NCBI GenBank assembly: GCA_036971615.1
Contig: JAYKKR010000048.1
Span: forward strand, 124,001-188,000
DNA length: 64,000 bases
Reading direction: 5' to 3'
From: Amyloporia xantha
Lineage: Eukaryota > Basidiomycota > Agaricomycetes > Polyporales > Adustoporiaceae
The notes under the pieces are model-generated. The model was not told the origin of the DNA. It saw only the letters and a list, made by a program, of their open reading frames with translations, and did no database searches. This document shows, piece by piece, positions 32,911 through 47,200 of the stretch. Within the stretch, counting starts at the first letter, position 1. The number at the start of each line of letters is the position of its first letter. Both the position numbers and the translations under genes were made by a program.

Positions 32911-35112
32911 ATGTCCTTCTTTCCCCATTCTCAACTATTTTGCGGATCGACAAGAACGCTTGTGATATCTGGTCCGCACATCCAAGTCATAGATTCCCAG
33001 TGTGTTAGGATCTCTCTCGGCAGACGACTCGGAACTGACTGAAGTAGAGATGGTGGCCTGTTACATTCAACCCTCAGCTTTGGGGGCGTGGAGCAGGATA
33101 CAATAGAAAACTCAGGGACAATACGCTGCGCTGCAGTAGACGAGACCTTTTCTCATGTTGTAACAGCAGGAGATGACAAGAAGCTGAGGGTCTGGGAGAT
33201 TAATGGGCTGAAAGTGCTCAGCGAGAGGTATGATCCCACTACCGCCAATGCAGGGCAAACGCATCGATGTTCACTGTGGAATACAGAGAACTTCCCAAAA
33301 AGCCCACTGCAGTTCACTTCACCCGTGACGGGCAATCCATCCTTGTATCCGACAAATTCGGGGACGTCTTCAGGTAAACTATGGCCACTTGTCAGATCTT
33401 TGAAAATTTGTTCATGATGGTATTGAACAGCTATCCACTGCATCCAAAGTCTGCAACGACGTCCAGCCAACCTGCCGCAGGCTCAAAGCGGGGTGCCCTC
33501 ACATCGCACGAAAATCCATCCGATGGAGACCTCATCCTCGGTCATGTTTCGCTCCTCACCTGTTTTCTTCTCTCGCCCGATGAAAAGTACATCATTACAG
33601 CGGACCGCGACGAGCATATCCGGGTAAGCTGGTACCCGCAGGGATATGTCATTGAACGCTATTGCCTCGGTCACGAGAAGTTCGTCGTTCCAGTTAAGTG
33701 GTATATATTCCTTAGCTCATGCACGCCTGCACTCGTTGTGTTGCAGATTTGTTTCAGCACTCCACATTCCGCCATTTTCGCCATCGACGCTCGTCTCGGG
33801 TGGAGGAGATGGCATGCTCAAAATTTGGGACTGGATGTCCGGCACGCTCCTTTCTGAGATTTCGGTACTTGAAATCATAGAGCCGTTCATCAAAGTGAAA
33901 GCGCCGAAGTATAAGTGGGGCCGCGAGGATGGTGAGGGCGAGGACGGGGGCGACGGTGGTGGAAATAACACGAGAAGGAAAAAGAGAGGCAGGAAGGGTA
34001 GGGGAAAGGGACAAGATAAGCAAAAGGAAGAACAACCGGAGGGTACACCGGATGCGGACGAAGGAGAAGAGGCTGGTGAAGATGATGAGGGTGAAACAGC
34101 CGCCCCAGCGAACGTTGAGGACAGTACAGCCGCTTCGGCGGTTCGACAGGGCAGTGGCTTGGTCGGTGATAAAGAGACGGACGGTAAGACTTCTACGACT
34201 GACACAGACCAACTTGTGCTTGTAATACACAAGATTCAGACCATTGATATCGGCGAGGACGGTCGTCTGTTGGTGTTCAGTGCAGTGGGGTGAGTTGCAG
34301 CGGTTTATGCAATTGCCAAATTCCCTTCCGACACTGACTGTTTTGATATTATAGAGCGAGCGCGCTCTTTTATTGTTCGTTCCCGGAGTCTGGAGCAGCC
34401 GTGTCGCCGACAGTTCATACCCTAGACCTGAGCCAGCCCATCGTCAATTTCACGATCACTCCAGATAACAAGATCTGGGTCTTGTTAGATCCTCTTCATG
34501 GAATTGAGGATGGCGCTGCTGATAAATCACAGCTGGCTGTATTGCTCTCATGGGCGTCCGGAAAGGTAAGTCTTGATACATAGAGCATCGGGGTGTCCCT
34601 GGTATTTATTCCCGTCAATCCCGTTGCAGCCCGTACAAGTTCCGCACGACGAAGCGCCGGCCCTCCTGTCGACCCTGCGGACCACTTGTGTTATCCCAGG
34701 TGCGCTCGCAGCACCCGCTCACCTACAACAATACCTACTGATATCCCGTTCAGCAACAACTGCAGATCTCAAAACCCTTGACATTTACTCGGCCTTGGCC
34801 ATCATGCCCAAAAATGTAGATCCGGAGCATGACCCCCTGCGGCGCGACCTCCTAGCCGAGGCCGATGGTACGCCAGAACCCGGCGCAGACTCCCAGAATA
34901 CGTCGAAGGGTGGACAAAAGGAGCTCACACAACGGGAACTTGCTCGGCTAAAGAAAAAGCGCGCGGTTGCCGCTACGCTGCAGGAGCAGGAGCAAAAACA
35001 GAGCCAGAGTCGGGATTCTCCTGCCACCGCTGCAGATGATGTGGAGAGAGATATTAAAAAGGCCAGATCTGAAACTGATGTACAAGAGGGCGATGTTATG
35101 GACGAATCATGA
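32911..35112 (+). CDS. TRM82: tRNA (guanine-N7)-methyltransferase non-catalytic subunit, WD40 protein (TRM82/WDR4)
   Basis: Partner of the catalytic subunit TRM8 in making m7G46 in tRNA, in the nucleus. Seven exons, 32911-32999, 33078-33227, 33287-33373, 33431-33697, 33747-34289, 34355-34565 and 34630-35112, give 609 residues against 444 in yeast. WD repeats include LRVWEINGLKVL, VTAGDDKKLR, the family-specific ITADRDEHIRVSWYPQGYVI, CLGHEKFV and LVSGGGDGMLKIWDW. The extra length is a highly charged low-complexity insert (about residues 250-340, 33900-34190) with Gly/Glu/Asp then Lys/Arg runs, between WD blades, plus a charged C-terminal tail. The first intron donor (gtgtgt) is the least certain junction. 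Confidence 0.9.
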
Positions 35113-35357
35113 CATGCAAAAGGAAGGGCGTGAAACTATCGCGTCCAGCAGTCGCGAAAATCCTCAGCTCCCGATCACCTGCAGTCCAAGGATGGGCCAG
35201 GCCTTGAGGAAGCCATTGCGCAAACTGACCAAGATTTCACCGCATCACTGAACCAGCACGACTGGTTGCCCAACGAGGCTTTCCTTCTGAGCCGGAGGAA
35301 CAAAAGTACATGGAATCAATATTGCACGCGAGAGGCAGTCCAGATGATAGTGTCAGA

Positions 35358-37524
<2,167 letters not shown>

Positions 37525-39076
37525 GACTATGAGCAGCTGCAGACTGGCGGCAGGCGTACGACTGCTCGTGTGCCTGTGTTGATTTAGAGCAGAACTAAGT
37601 ACTAGTAACCTTCTTCCAGCGCGGTCAAAGCAGGTGGGTCGGACTGTAGAATCATGTAAGGAATTGTGATATATAGTGCCTCTGGCCTCAAGCCGCGAGG
37701 ATCAGTCTCAGGCCAAGCAGGAGAAGCGCTCGAGCCCAAGATGAATCGATCATCTTCACGTGTATCGGACGCTTATAAGGAAGGTGAGTATGTTCGATTT
37801 TATACAACACCAGGAAATCAAACGGGGCAGCTTATGCTTGGGAAAGAGGCTTTTGTCGATGTCATTCACATCAATCAAGAGGCGGTCCCATAGATGACCA
37901 TTGTTCACCACGAGTGCGGATTACCTGTTCCTCCTTCCACCTCACTACCCTCGTCTCTTCTGATAACTTGAAGTCTGAAGACCATTCTGGAGAAATTCGA
38001 GATCTCCCTGTCGCAAGACATCGACAATGCTGTGCTATGTAGCAATCTCACAGGCTGACAAAGATGTTCCCAACACCATTACCGTAACTCGGTACCTTGT
38101 GGGACGGCCGACAGCCCTATGACTCGCAAGCTCAGGCTGCGCCAGCAATGGAGGGACGCATTCAGTGATGTAGGTGCATATAATCGAGGAAAGAGGTCGG
38201 AGCTCCAGTGTAGGTCAAAATTGAACACATATTATTCCTCGAATCACATAAGAATGTCGCGGAATGTTACACGAAATGGAATCATGAGCAGGCACCGTAC
38301 AAAGACTCTGTCATGATCAAAGAATCGGTACCCCGGAAGCATGTGCGAGTAGCTGCATATGCGTGACCTCGGCGTCGGCGAGGGGCACACAATTTGAGCA
38401 ACAGAAAAGACACGAGCATGTTCCAGATCGGTGAGGCGTTATGGAAGGTGCACACAGACATGCCATGGACTTCCAGTACAAGGCGATAAGCAGAGCTAAA
38501 GGATATGTGCCCATCCTCGGTGTCAACCTCGTTCTATGGGGCTGAAATTCCAAGAACCTCGGTAACTCTGCAGAATGGGCAGAAACTGGCAAGTATCAAC
38601 TTCGTAACTTAGTAGCGATCGAACGGCAGACATGCGCGCCCGGATGTCCCGCCACTGGCCAATGTCCGCCAGGTCCGGCCCTGCACTGCAAACAAGTGTG
38701 CTTAACGCCAGTCTCCAGCTCCAGGGCGTATTAGGGTACTTACTTGGTAAGGTTGGGAGATCCGTGTCGTTGGTAGTACGGAATGGTACCTCGGCGGAAG
38801 AAAGAATAATATGACCTACGTGCTATGGAAATCGTGCAGATCAGTAGCGAACCAGCTATACACAAAATATGAGGCCAAGTGAGCCCCACTTACATAGGGA
38901 TGACAGCATGCAAGGTAGTAGCCGACGCCAACCGAGACTAAATGACATTTTCGCCTAAGTACGCCTCTCCACCAGAGTACAATTATGAATAATTTCCAAG
39001 AACTGCATCATCGTTTGCCTACGACTGCAAGGTGGCTTGCTTGATAAAATGCCGAATGAGAAATTTAAACTCATTA
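37525..39076. other. Intergenic, no gene supported
   Basis: Short frames only. An ATG at 37741 opens MNRSSSRVSDAYKEGEYV, but it runs into closed sequence. No repeats are seen apart from the palindrome that begins at 39077. Confidence 0.45.
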
Positions 39077-39226
39077 GGCCCTGATCGGTAACCTCGCTTG
39101 GTCTCGGTCCCACAGCCAAAATACGAGACCGAGGCGGATCGGCAAGCTCCGGAGCCGGGCGCTAGAGCGTATTTTGGCTGTGGGACCGAGACCAAGCGGG
39201 ACCAAGCGGAGTTACCGATCAGGGCC
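39077..39226. mobile_element. 150 bp palindromic MITE, TTA target duplication
   Basis: Begins ggccctgatcggtaac and ends with its inverted copy gttaccgatcagggcc. About 50-60 bp at each end pair, including cttggtctcggtcccacagc and its complement, leaving a 40 bp loop. TTA flanks both sides (39074-39076 and 39227-39229), as for PIF/Harbinger-type insertions. The right arm has an extra cgggaccaag unit. The element is non-coding. Confidence 0.7.
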
Positions 39227-39636
39227 TTATACTTGATATTATAATCAGGAACCTACAGTTAGATTATCTTATCAGTCCGAGATGGCATGCAAGAGCATGC
39301 AAGTCGCCGACGTCTTTAAGCTTATTCTTTAAGCCCAGTTACGAGTCCTCTAATCCATTAACACGTCCTCCTCAATCCTCTAACAGAAGTACGGAGATCG
39401 TCCATTACTGAACTTGTCGCCCCCCCTTCAAGTCCGCGAACTCATCATGATGCCGGTATGGTATCTCCGCATTTCGGAAAGACCTCTCTTATCACGGAGT
39501 TCCTGACAAGTTCGCTGCCGCAGTGGCCCGCAGCATGCGCGGTATATCTTTATGTAAAACCCCCGATTACGAGCTCGAGTGTCTCCCACCATAACTATCT
39601 TCATAAATCCTGGTGTTTGGTAGGTGACTGGCTAAC

Positions 39637-41594
39637 ATGGGGACCTACGACCTGAAGAGCGACGCAACACTTCCCTCCGTCGTGTCTACTCCTAGTCGCC
39701 ACGCTGGATGGAGGTCTCGCATATTCACCAAAATGGTCTACATGCTGCTCGCGATATGGGGTGTGCGCATGCTCCACTCGACGATGTACCTCCGTGCATT
39801 CCTTCCAGACGCGATCTCAGCGGAGCACATCGATGAGCCCGACTTTGACTGGCTTTCCGTACGCAGTCCGTTCTATACCACAAGCTTCTCATGATATCTG
39901 ACCACAGTCGGGCAGCAGCTCACTCCCTCCGAAGACATAAACTGGACACCATGCTTCAAAGACCAGAAATGTGCACGCTTGATTCTACCCCTCGACTATC
40001 TCTCCCCACCCGGGTATGGCCCAAATGCCACCATTGCTCTCCGCATGATTCCTGCCACCGACAAGGACAACTACCGCGGCACCATTCTCGTCAACCCTGG
40101 TGGTCCCGGCGGCTCCGGCACCGACTTGATCAAACGGCGCGGTGAGACTATCGCGCGCATCGCCGGCGGTTCCTTCGACGTGCTGGGCTTCGATCCCCGC
40201 GGAACCGGTGCCAGTACGCCATCCGCGCAGTGTTTCGATTCCAAGTCCCAGATCGACATATGGGGGCTTCAAGATGGGAATAAGCTTATCAATCTGACCG
40301 ACGGGTCTGTGGGCATGGCCAAGGCACGCGAGCGGGCGGTGGGGCAGAAGTGCGAGGGAGTGATTGGCGGTAATGGGAAAGAAGAGGCAAACGGGACTGT
40401 AGAGGAGTGGGGTCCTGGCAGGTTCATGAGCACGGCGAGCGTGGCTACCGACATGCTCAAGATTACAGAGAAACTCGGCCAGGAAAAGCTGAAGTACTGG
40501 GGATTCGTGAGTTGCATTCAACTGCCATGGTAAAGCTCATATTCACTGTGATTCTCCTCAAGAGTTATGGCTCCATCCTCGGGCAGTATTTTACCGCGAT
40601 GTACCCGGACAAGGTCGAGCGTGTGATCATCGACGGTGTCTTCGACGGGTACAACTACAGGAACACGTCCTGGAACTCAAACCTCGTCGACACCGACGCG
40701 GTCTGGGAGTCGTTCAATACGTTCTGCACGCAAGCGGGTCCCAAAAACTGTCCACTTTATGAACCGTCAGCAGACGCTGTGAAGACTAGGGTGCAAGCGA
40801 TCTTTGACGGGCTCGCGGAAGAGCCTAGGGCAATACCGTTCGCGCCGGGAGGCCCGATGGTACTGACCGAGAAAACAGTCCACAACTTTGCCTTCCGCCA
40901 GGCATACAGCCCTACCACGGCCTATCCGACCCTGGCAAATACGCTCTTGGCCATAGAACAGGACAACCAGACCGGCCTCGCCGACATGGCCAAGACGCTG
41001 GGCGGCGGCGTTGAGTGCAAGTGCGAGCAGTCGCCGCCGTGGCTTATGGAGACCGAGGCGTTCTACGCGATTGCTTGCGGCGACGGCGAGCCCATCACGT
41101 ACTCGCCAGAGGGATATCGCGAGTGGTTCACCGAGCTCAGCGCCACCTCCTCGTTCGCCGCGCCGATCTGGGGCGTCGAGTACCTGAGATGTTCCGAGTG
41201 GCGCATCCGTCCGAAATGGAGGTACATGGGACCCTTGGCGGCAGAGAACACGTCCCATCCCATTCTGGTCCTGTCGCCGATGTACGATACGGTTTGTCCG
41301 CTCGCTGATGCACGCCGTGTGCATGCGCGATACGGTGGCTCTGGCCTGCTGATCCAAAACTCATACGGGCACTGCTCGATGTCCGCCCCGTCGCTGTGCA
41401 CTGCAAAGCACCTCCGTGCCTACTTCGAGGACGGGACGTTGCCGGAGGACGGGACGGTGTGCGAGGTCGACGAATTGCCGTTCATTGGCAAGGTGGACGG
41501 CGAGGCGTTTGACGCTATGTCCACGGAGGATAAGGAGCTGCTGGAGTCGCTGAGAAGTCTGGCCGAAGAGGTACCCACTTTCGGGCATTTCTGA
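39637..41594 (+). CDS. Alpha/beta-hydrolase peptidase, TAP (tripeptidyl/prolyl aminopeptidase, S33) type
   Basis: Probable exopeptidase of the secretory pathway or cell surface. Exons 39637-39865, 39908-40506 and 40563-41594 give 619 residues. An N-terminal anchor (MVYMLLAIWGVRML) is followed by the oxyanion loop NPGGPGGSG, DPRGTGAS, and the nucleophile elbow G-F-S-Y-G with S277. D518 (SPMYDTVCPLADA) and H546 (SYGHCSMS) complete the triad, in the TAP-like C-terminal domain typical of Streptomyces SlpD/TAP homologues and their fungal relatives. Cysteines near 450-560 suggest disulphides. The first intron is only 42 nt with a weak donor (gtccgt), so the junction near residue 77 is the least sure part. 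Confidence 0.87.
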
Positions 41595-42132
41595 TTTGTC
41601 ACAAGTTGTTTGAGCCGGCTGTCGAGAATGCAAGCTATAAGATTGGTCACTAGTACTGGTACTGTCACTTCGCCTATAACAGGTCGAATGGTGAATAAAG
41701 CTACAAAATGTTTTGTGAATCGGTCCTTTGCGCGCAGGCGACGTGAGGATGTATAACATCAGTGCAGTGCATCATGAGAAATCGACTGTTCAAACCAGCC
41801 GAGGATTGTAGTCCTATAAGCGGAAAGCAATCACTATTCTCTTGGCCGTAGTTAGAGCGCAGGGGGCATTCGAAAGCCGCACATCTCTGTATATATAACT
41901 TCCGCGCGTTAATGGACAAGGCAATGCATGGTATGGCCCCCGTCCTGATTAATGAAACGTTGGGTCTGTCATGTTTTGAGTGTAGAGCAGCAAATTGCAT
42001 AAGGGAGCTCCACTAGAGGGCCTAGAGGTCCGCCTGCTGGCTGGTCACTTGCAGTTTCTGTGAGATGGATGCGGTAAACTGTATAGCTTCAAGACTTGCC
42101 ATAAACCAAAGCTAAGCAGTGAGTGCGGTCCG
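41595..42132. other. Convergent 3' flanks, no gene
   Basis: Separates the plus-strand peptidase from the minus-strand PET117. Nothing coherent is seen. Confidence 0.5.
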
Positions 42133-42458
42133 CTACCCTTTATTCTCCGAATCTGGAGGTTTCGAGGCAGTACTCGACACACTTTGGACACGCTCATACA
42201 GCTCCCGCTTCCGAAGAGACTCTTGGAACTCTGCTTCCCTTTGGCGCATCTTGTCGCGCCTCCGCTCATCGTCACGGAGAACACCCTGGTACATGGTCTG
42301 GGAGGTTATGGGTGAGACCAGAATAGGCGTGTAGTCTGGACACATGTCTGACGGCGACTCACCTCGCGCTCAAAACGCTGCATGAAATGCACACCCCATA
42401 TTATTACGGCTGAGGCTAGCAGAGAGCTAACGAGAGCGATCTTTGCGGTACGAGACAT
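42133..42458 (-). CDS. PET117: Cytochrome c oxidase assembly protein PET117
   Basis: Small mitochondrial inner-membrane protein needed to build complex IV (in human cells it links to the PC/COX15 haem A step). Two exons, 42458-42363 and 42297-42133, separated by a 65 nt intron, give 86 residues. A basic start and membrane segment (MSRTAKIALVSSLLASAVII) lead to WGVHFMQRFERE, then MYQGVLRDDERRRDKMRQRE and QESLRKREL, the hallmark of the family. The Ser-rich tail is variable. The intron falls just before the conserved TMYQGVLRDD. Confidence 0.93.
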
Positions 42459-42987
42459 ACACCTGCTGGAACTCGCAAAGATGTGCTTTTGGCCTAGAGT
42501 ACAGAAACTTGCACCCACCGCAGAAGAGTAGGAAAGATAACCACGTGCAGCGAACTACGATCTTCCATTGAGCGCCTAACAATTTTGCCGAATGCGGTAA
42601 GTAGGTTCGTGAGGTCACCCCCTATTGCCTCCACGAGGCCGCTCCTTGTATTTTGCACAGATGGTAACCACGGGAGAACAATGATATATCTTGCATTGTA
42701 CAAACAACAGTGATAATAGATCTACTAAGCATACAACGGAAGCGTTTTAGGGAGTTGTCCAACAAGATATCCCGACTCAAGGCATCGTACATGAACGATC
42801 GTACACTGGCGAGTAAGTCAACAAAGTCCCTCTTCGATGACAGGAGAACGGCGAGAAGTGTGCATCATGGTGCTTTTGTCAGATGTTCGCAGAGGAAGGT
42901 AACGTCTCTGTTGAAGTAGCGTATTAGCTTCTCATATTACAATCAGCTGTCAACCGAATAGGCTTACGAGGAAGTGGGCGAGTTTTC

Positions 42988-43872
42988 CTAGTAGCTGGAG
43001 AGACGACGCTTCATCCTTGGTCTGAGGGCGGGGGTAGGGACAGGGCCAGGGCTAACACTTTCGACGTTGAAAGTTGTCTGGGTACTGGAAGCAGACGACG
43101 GTGGCGACAGATCCACAACCTCTGGTGCAACAGACAGCTGTTTGTTTGCGGCCGCTTGTCTCTCGCAAAGCCCACGGACAAAATCCAGAACAGCTTCTTC
43201 GTCGTACTTTTTGGAGTCCTCGTGTGAATCTGCCGCAGCATCCACCAACGTGGTCGCAGAGGCCATCGACGAGGAACGCGAATGGTGTGGCAAGTGTCGA
43301 CTCGCGACCGCGCTGTCGCCGAGCGACAGTTGCGAAGACAGGCCGTATTCGAAAGCGGCCACGGCATCAAGTTTATCTTCAGCTGCAGACCTCCTCACAG
43401 CTGCCATACGACGCTTCTTCAAAGCCCTCATCGCTGCCTCAGTGTCCGTGCTGTCGGCCACAACACCTGAGATCTTCCTAGTTCTCAACGCCTCCGGGAG
43501 GGGCTGGAACTTCGTCTGGGACTCAGCCAGTACCCGCCCCACCATGTTCGCAAAATCTGCGAGATTGTATAGGCTGTGGAGCATGCGCGTGAATGTGAAA
43601 TCTTGGTGTCCCTCTGGAGGAAACTCCGCCACAGCCTCGTCGCCATCCATTGCGATGCTGCTCGTGTTTGATGTAGTATGAATATCTGCATCGTCGTGGA
43701 CGGCATTTGACGGGGCGAGCACTTTTTCTACGCGTTTGTGCACGAGTGCCTTCAACGAGAGCGGCGACGACGCGACTTCTTTTGAAAGGGAGTGGTGGTC
43801 GCCAGAGGCCAAGCGAGAGAAGAAGTCCGAGAGCCTCGCGTACTCCGCCGCTTTGTTCGCCATTGTGCTCAT
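42988..43872 (-). CDS. Conserved-looking hypothetical protein, single exon
   Basis: I do not recognise the family. An intronless frame of 294 codons has a second ATG three codons in. The N-terminus (AAEYARLSDFFSRLASG) and the middle (FTRMLHSLYNLADFANMVGR) look helical. A basic patch (RALKKRRMAAVRRSA) could be a nuclear localisation signal. The rest is Ser/Ala/Asp-rich and probably disordered, with a basic end (RPRMKRRLSSY). Codon use and length argue for a real gene, although both strands are fairly open. No catalytic motif is seen. Confidence 0.6.
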   Translation of the reverse strand: MSTMANKAAEYARLSDFFSRLASGDHHSLSKEVASSPLSLKALVHKRVEKVLAPSNAVHDDADIHTTSNTSSIAMDGDEAVAEFPPEGHQDFTFTRMLHSLYNLADFANMVGRVLAESQTKFQPLPEALRTRKISGVVADSTDTEAAMRALKKRRMAAVRRSAAEDKLDAVAAFEYGLSSQLSLGDSAVASRHLPHHSRSSSMASATTLVDAAADSHEDSKKYDEEAVLDFVRGLCERQAAANKQLSVAPEVVDLSPPSSASSTQTTFNVESVSPGPVPTPALRPRMKRRLSSY

Positions 43873-44311
43873 CTTATAGGGGGTGGTGTGGTGGTGGAGA
43901 TGAGAGGGGGAAGGAGGATTGCCGCCCTATGTGGGCCGCTCTTATACAATGGGCTTTGAGTGTGGCTTCAGTCTCACGTGCTCGTGGATCTTGTAAACAA
44001 GCCAAGGTCAAAGCGTTGATGCCGATCACTACAGTCGCTCGTGGTCAACCATTGTTCAAAAACTGACGCAAGAGAGGCCTATCGCTCACCTCCGGTAGAC
44101 CGGAACGTCAACAGTGAGACCGGCATTGCGATACAAGCGATACAAGGCTCCGACTATCCGACTATTTTATGAATGCCTGTTAGCGAAATCCATAGAATAT
44201 ACTGAGATTCTCAATTCTCAAGCCAAGGTTGCACGCAATATGTGGTCAAATAAATCACATCCCATACTTTGTAAATAGCCTTCGGTGAGCAACACCCATT
44301 TTACTTTACAA

Positions 44312-45289
44312 TCAAGGATTCTTGACCAGCACATTGGACGTGAATGTCCCTGCCTTACCGCAGATTTCTTTAGACCCCTTCAATATGCAACCCCAGCTCT
44401 GGTACAGCGCAACCTAGATAAAAGTTAAGCCTGCTGGTCGATGCAAACTGAGAGGGCCACCGACATTTTCATCCTTTGTTGCTCCCAACGTTACGAGCTT
44501 GTCTTCGGCAGTGGCCTAGTCGCGTCGCACATCAGGCGCAGAATAATAAGAAAGACTCGGGAAGACCAGATACCTTGACTGCCACTGTCTCGAACAAGGT
44601 TCTTCCAATGCCCAACTTTTGGTGATCCGGATGTACAGCCAGCAAGCCCAGGTACCAAGACGCCGTTGTAGTGCCCTCACCGAGTGCGTTGTTACATAAC
44701 TCCACCCACTTCGGAACAAACTACGGATGTTTGGATCAGACAGGACTGGTCATGATACCATATGAAACGTACGTCGTCGTTCCACCATGCCCTGTGTTCT
44801 GGAGACAACGAGGCCATGAACGCACCACGTCCTGCCTCGACTTGCTCCTTCCTAAAGAGCACAAGCGTAATCAGCAAAAATTTTGTCAATGGCAAGGATT
44901 ACCACAGACGTGTCCCCGAGGTAGCGGCCTGGAGGGAACCACGCAGCGACGCCTGCGATGTCCATTCCGTCATGGCTGGCTATCCACACTTCCCCTCCGA
45001 TAGCAGCAGCGGCAACCTCGGAGCGCATATACGGAGAGGCGTAAGCCCAATTCCCTTCAAATAGAACCTTTGATGACTGATCTGTCGTCGCAGATATCAA
45101 TGCATACGCACGCATGCTATGAGCCAAGAACAACCTACCTCCTTGAAACGCAGCGACGGCGGTTGCTGCTGCACGATCCAACTCTTCCGCTAAGCCACGC
45201 ATCGTCAAACAGAGGTAGCATCGAAGCAAGACGTGCCAACTAAACTCACGCGTGGGGTCGACGAGTCGACGCACTTGAATTGTGGCCAT
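44312..45289 (-). CDS. GNAT-family N-acetyltransferase
   Basis: Predicted acetyl-CoA-dependent acetyltransferase, substrate unknown. Seven exons, 45289-45250, 45189-45139, 45081-44910, 44851-44773, 44720-44574, 44515-44465 and 44413-44312, give 213 residues. The diagnostic motif A is intact: WYLGLLAVHPDHQKLGIGRT, with the Q-x-x-G-x-G pyrophosphate loop, followed by ALYQSWGC (motif B, typically xxxYxxxGF). The N-terminal half (WIASHDGMDIAGVAAWFPPG) is the usual strand pair. Fungal single-domain GNATs of this length are numerous and often of unknown substrate. Confidence 0.85.
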
Positions 45290-45700
45290 CGTTTTTTTCG
45301 CTGACCTGGGACTTACTGTTTGATAGTATCACCCACGACGGATGTCATACTTATAAGTCTCAACGAGATCTCAAGCGCCTTCCGATCACGATAATCACAA
45401 TGCTGAAACGAACGCAGGCGCCTATTATGCGAATCATGGCATGTTCAGTGGAAGCAACACCAGCAGAGAAGCCATACGGGCTCACCGGGATATAGTTTTT
45501 GCTGCGGAGGGCTGTGCTGGTAAGTGTCATTATGTTCGTCTGCTGCTCAGTGATCCATGTGATGTTCTGACAGATCTGCATCCCATTGTCGAAGCAACAA
45601 TCACAAGAAACAACTAGCTGACATGAAAGACGAGGGGCAAGGAAAGAATTTCAGAACCCTCTATCCACGAGGCCTCGCTTCCGACCGTGTCGATCACCAT

Positions 45701-46860
45701 CTACCACGGCGCCCTCCTGACCTGAATATTCCCTTCGGATCTGCGTATCCATGCCGTGGTTAATCTGGCCTGTGGCGAGTCTCCAGGATGGTCTTGAGCA
45801 AAGAAGGTGCTCCAAGTAATCGTCTTAAGCGACGTCAGGATCCTTCCCACTAAAGCACTCGCGACTAATTCTCTCTTCCTGACCGAGATGGTGTGTTGAG
45901 ACAAGCATAAAGTGCAATCTTCAGGTCCGTACGTGCCCACAGGGTCATCCGGGTTGACATGCAGTAAATGATTGTGAAGGGTGTCTAGGTCCGACAGGAA
46001 TATGCCAATGAAAAGGTGTTCCAGTCTTCCAAGGGGTCGCAAAGCACTTGCAAAGGCCACCTATTTCGGAGTATGTCAGAGCGTTCCGGTTGTGGATCTC
46101 CAAGCGCATCAAATAAATTGCGAAGAGTACCGATAGGTCCTGCACGGTAGAATATACATCCGGAACAGGCGAATGGATAGTGCGACTGGAAGATTCTTCG
46201 TAGCAGAGCCAGCAACACTCTTCGTCCAGGCGGTCAGCGCAAGTCAGGTCAAGCATTTCAAGGACAGAGAATCGCGAAGCAATCAGAGCAAGTAGGTGAA
46301 CATCGATACGCGGCAAAGAGGTCAGTCTCAATTCAGTAAGAGTGGTCGGCAGGTGGATGAAGATACGTTTGACGCGAGTGGATTGTGTAGAGAGCCCATC
46401 AGGAGAGAAGTCGATCTCGACAACTTGCAAGCGGTCGAAGTGACAAAGTAAATCAGGTTGCACAGAGAGTGTCTTTGAAGAACATTCCAGGGTGCTGTGT
46501 ATATGCGCATATATGCGTCAAAACTCGCGTACTATCCTGGGGATGGCTGTTGAGGACGATGGGACTGACCGGACCCAAGTAAACATGCCGGGTATCTGGC
46601 AACAATGCTCAAAATTTGCGCTAGAGCGCGCATATAGTCGGACAAAAAAGCGTCTGAAAGCGATTTGGCGGAACTGATACGAGGTGAGTGAGAACTCTGC
46701 AATTGATGAGAAAGCGTTTTTGTCTGCGAGAATGATAGCAACAATTTCGTCGAGCACTTCAGCGGGAATAGCAGACTTCCGGTACGCAGTAATAAGTCAT
46801 CTTTCTTTTTAAGATTCCATGTCGACATACCCGAGCACTGGTATGATCTGACCGTGTCAT
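45701..46860 (-). CDS. F-box-like / leucine-rich hypothetical protein
   Basis: Possible substrate adaptor of an SCF ubiquitin ligase, by its opening. Four exons, 46860-46831, 46775-46570, 46494-46131 and 46060-45701, give 319 residues. The segment IPAEVLDEIVAIILADKNAF followed by FSLTSYQFRQIAFRRFF matches the F-box-like start (LPxEVLxxIxxxL ... LVSxxWR) common in basidiomycete proteins. The remainder has leucine-spaced strands (LQVVEIDFSPDG, LTELRLTSLPRIDV, LEMLDLTCADRLD) like degenerate LRRs. The F-box is weak, and the partner is unknown. The 10-codon first exon is inferred from a good donor and a phase-0 acceptor. Divergent from the DUF2015 gene, with about 340 bp between. Confidence 0.65.
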
Positions 46861-47200
46861 AACAGTTCGACGAGGAGACAAATAGGCATTGACGAAAGGC
46901 ATTGCAGTAGCTTCGCTGAATTAAATTTAAATTATCTGGTGGTCGTGCTAGACGATGTGAGGTCGTGATTGTAGTCTCTAGAACGACAGCCTGGCAGGAC
47001 AGAAAAGCAAAGGGGAATTACAGCGCGGTAACACCTGTCCGAGTCGGCCTCCGCTGTCTGTACAATTGAGCACGTGCAACACTTCTAAAAGGAAACCGAT
47101 GGGCGCTGATGGGCGTCTATGAGACAAGGGGGACCAATGGCAGCGCTTCTGTCGGCAGCTCAACTCAGCAACCCACGCCAATACATAAAGTCGACCCAAG

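Noticed and set aside
33717..34232. Minus-strand ORFs rich in Ser/Pro/Leu opposite TRM82
   Set aside because: They are complementary reading of the charged low-complexity insert, with no independent support.
42306..42518. Longer N-terminus for PET117 (ORF opening at 42518)
   Set aside because: The family starts at MSRTAKI (42458); the upstream part is not conserved.
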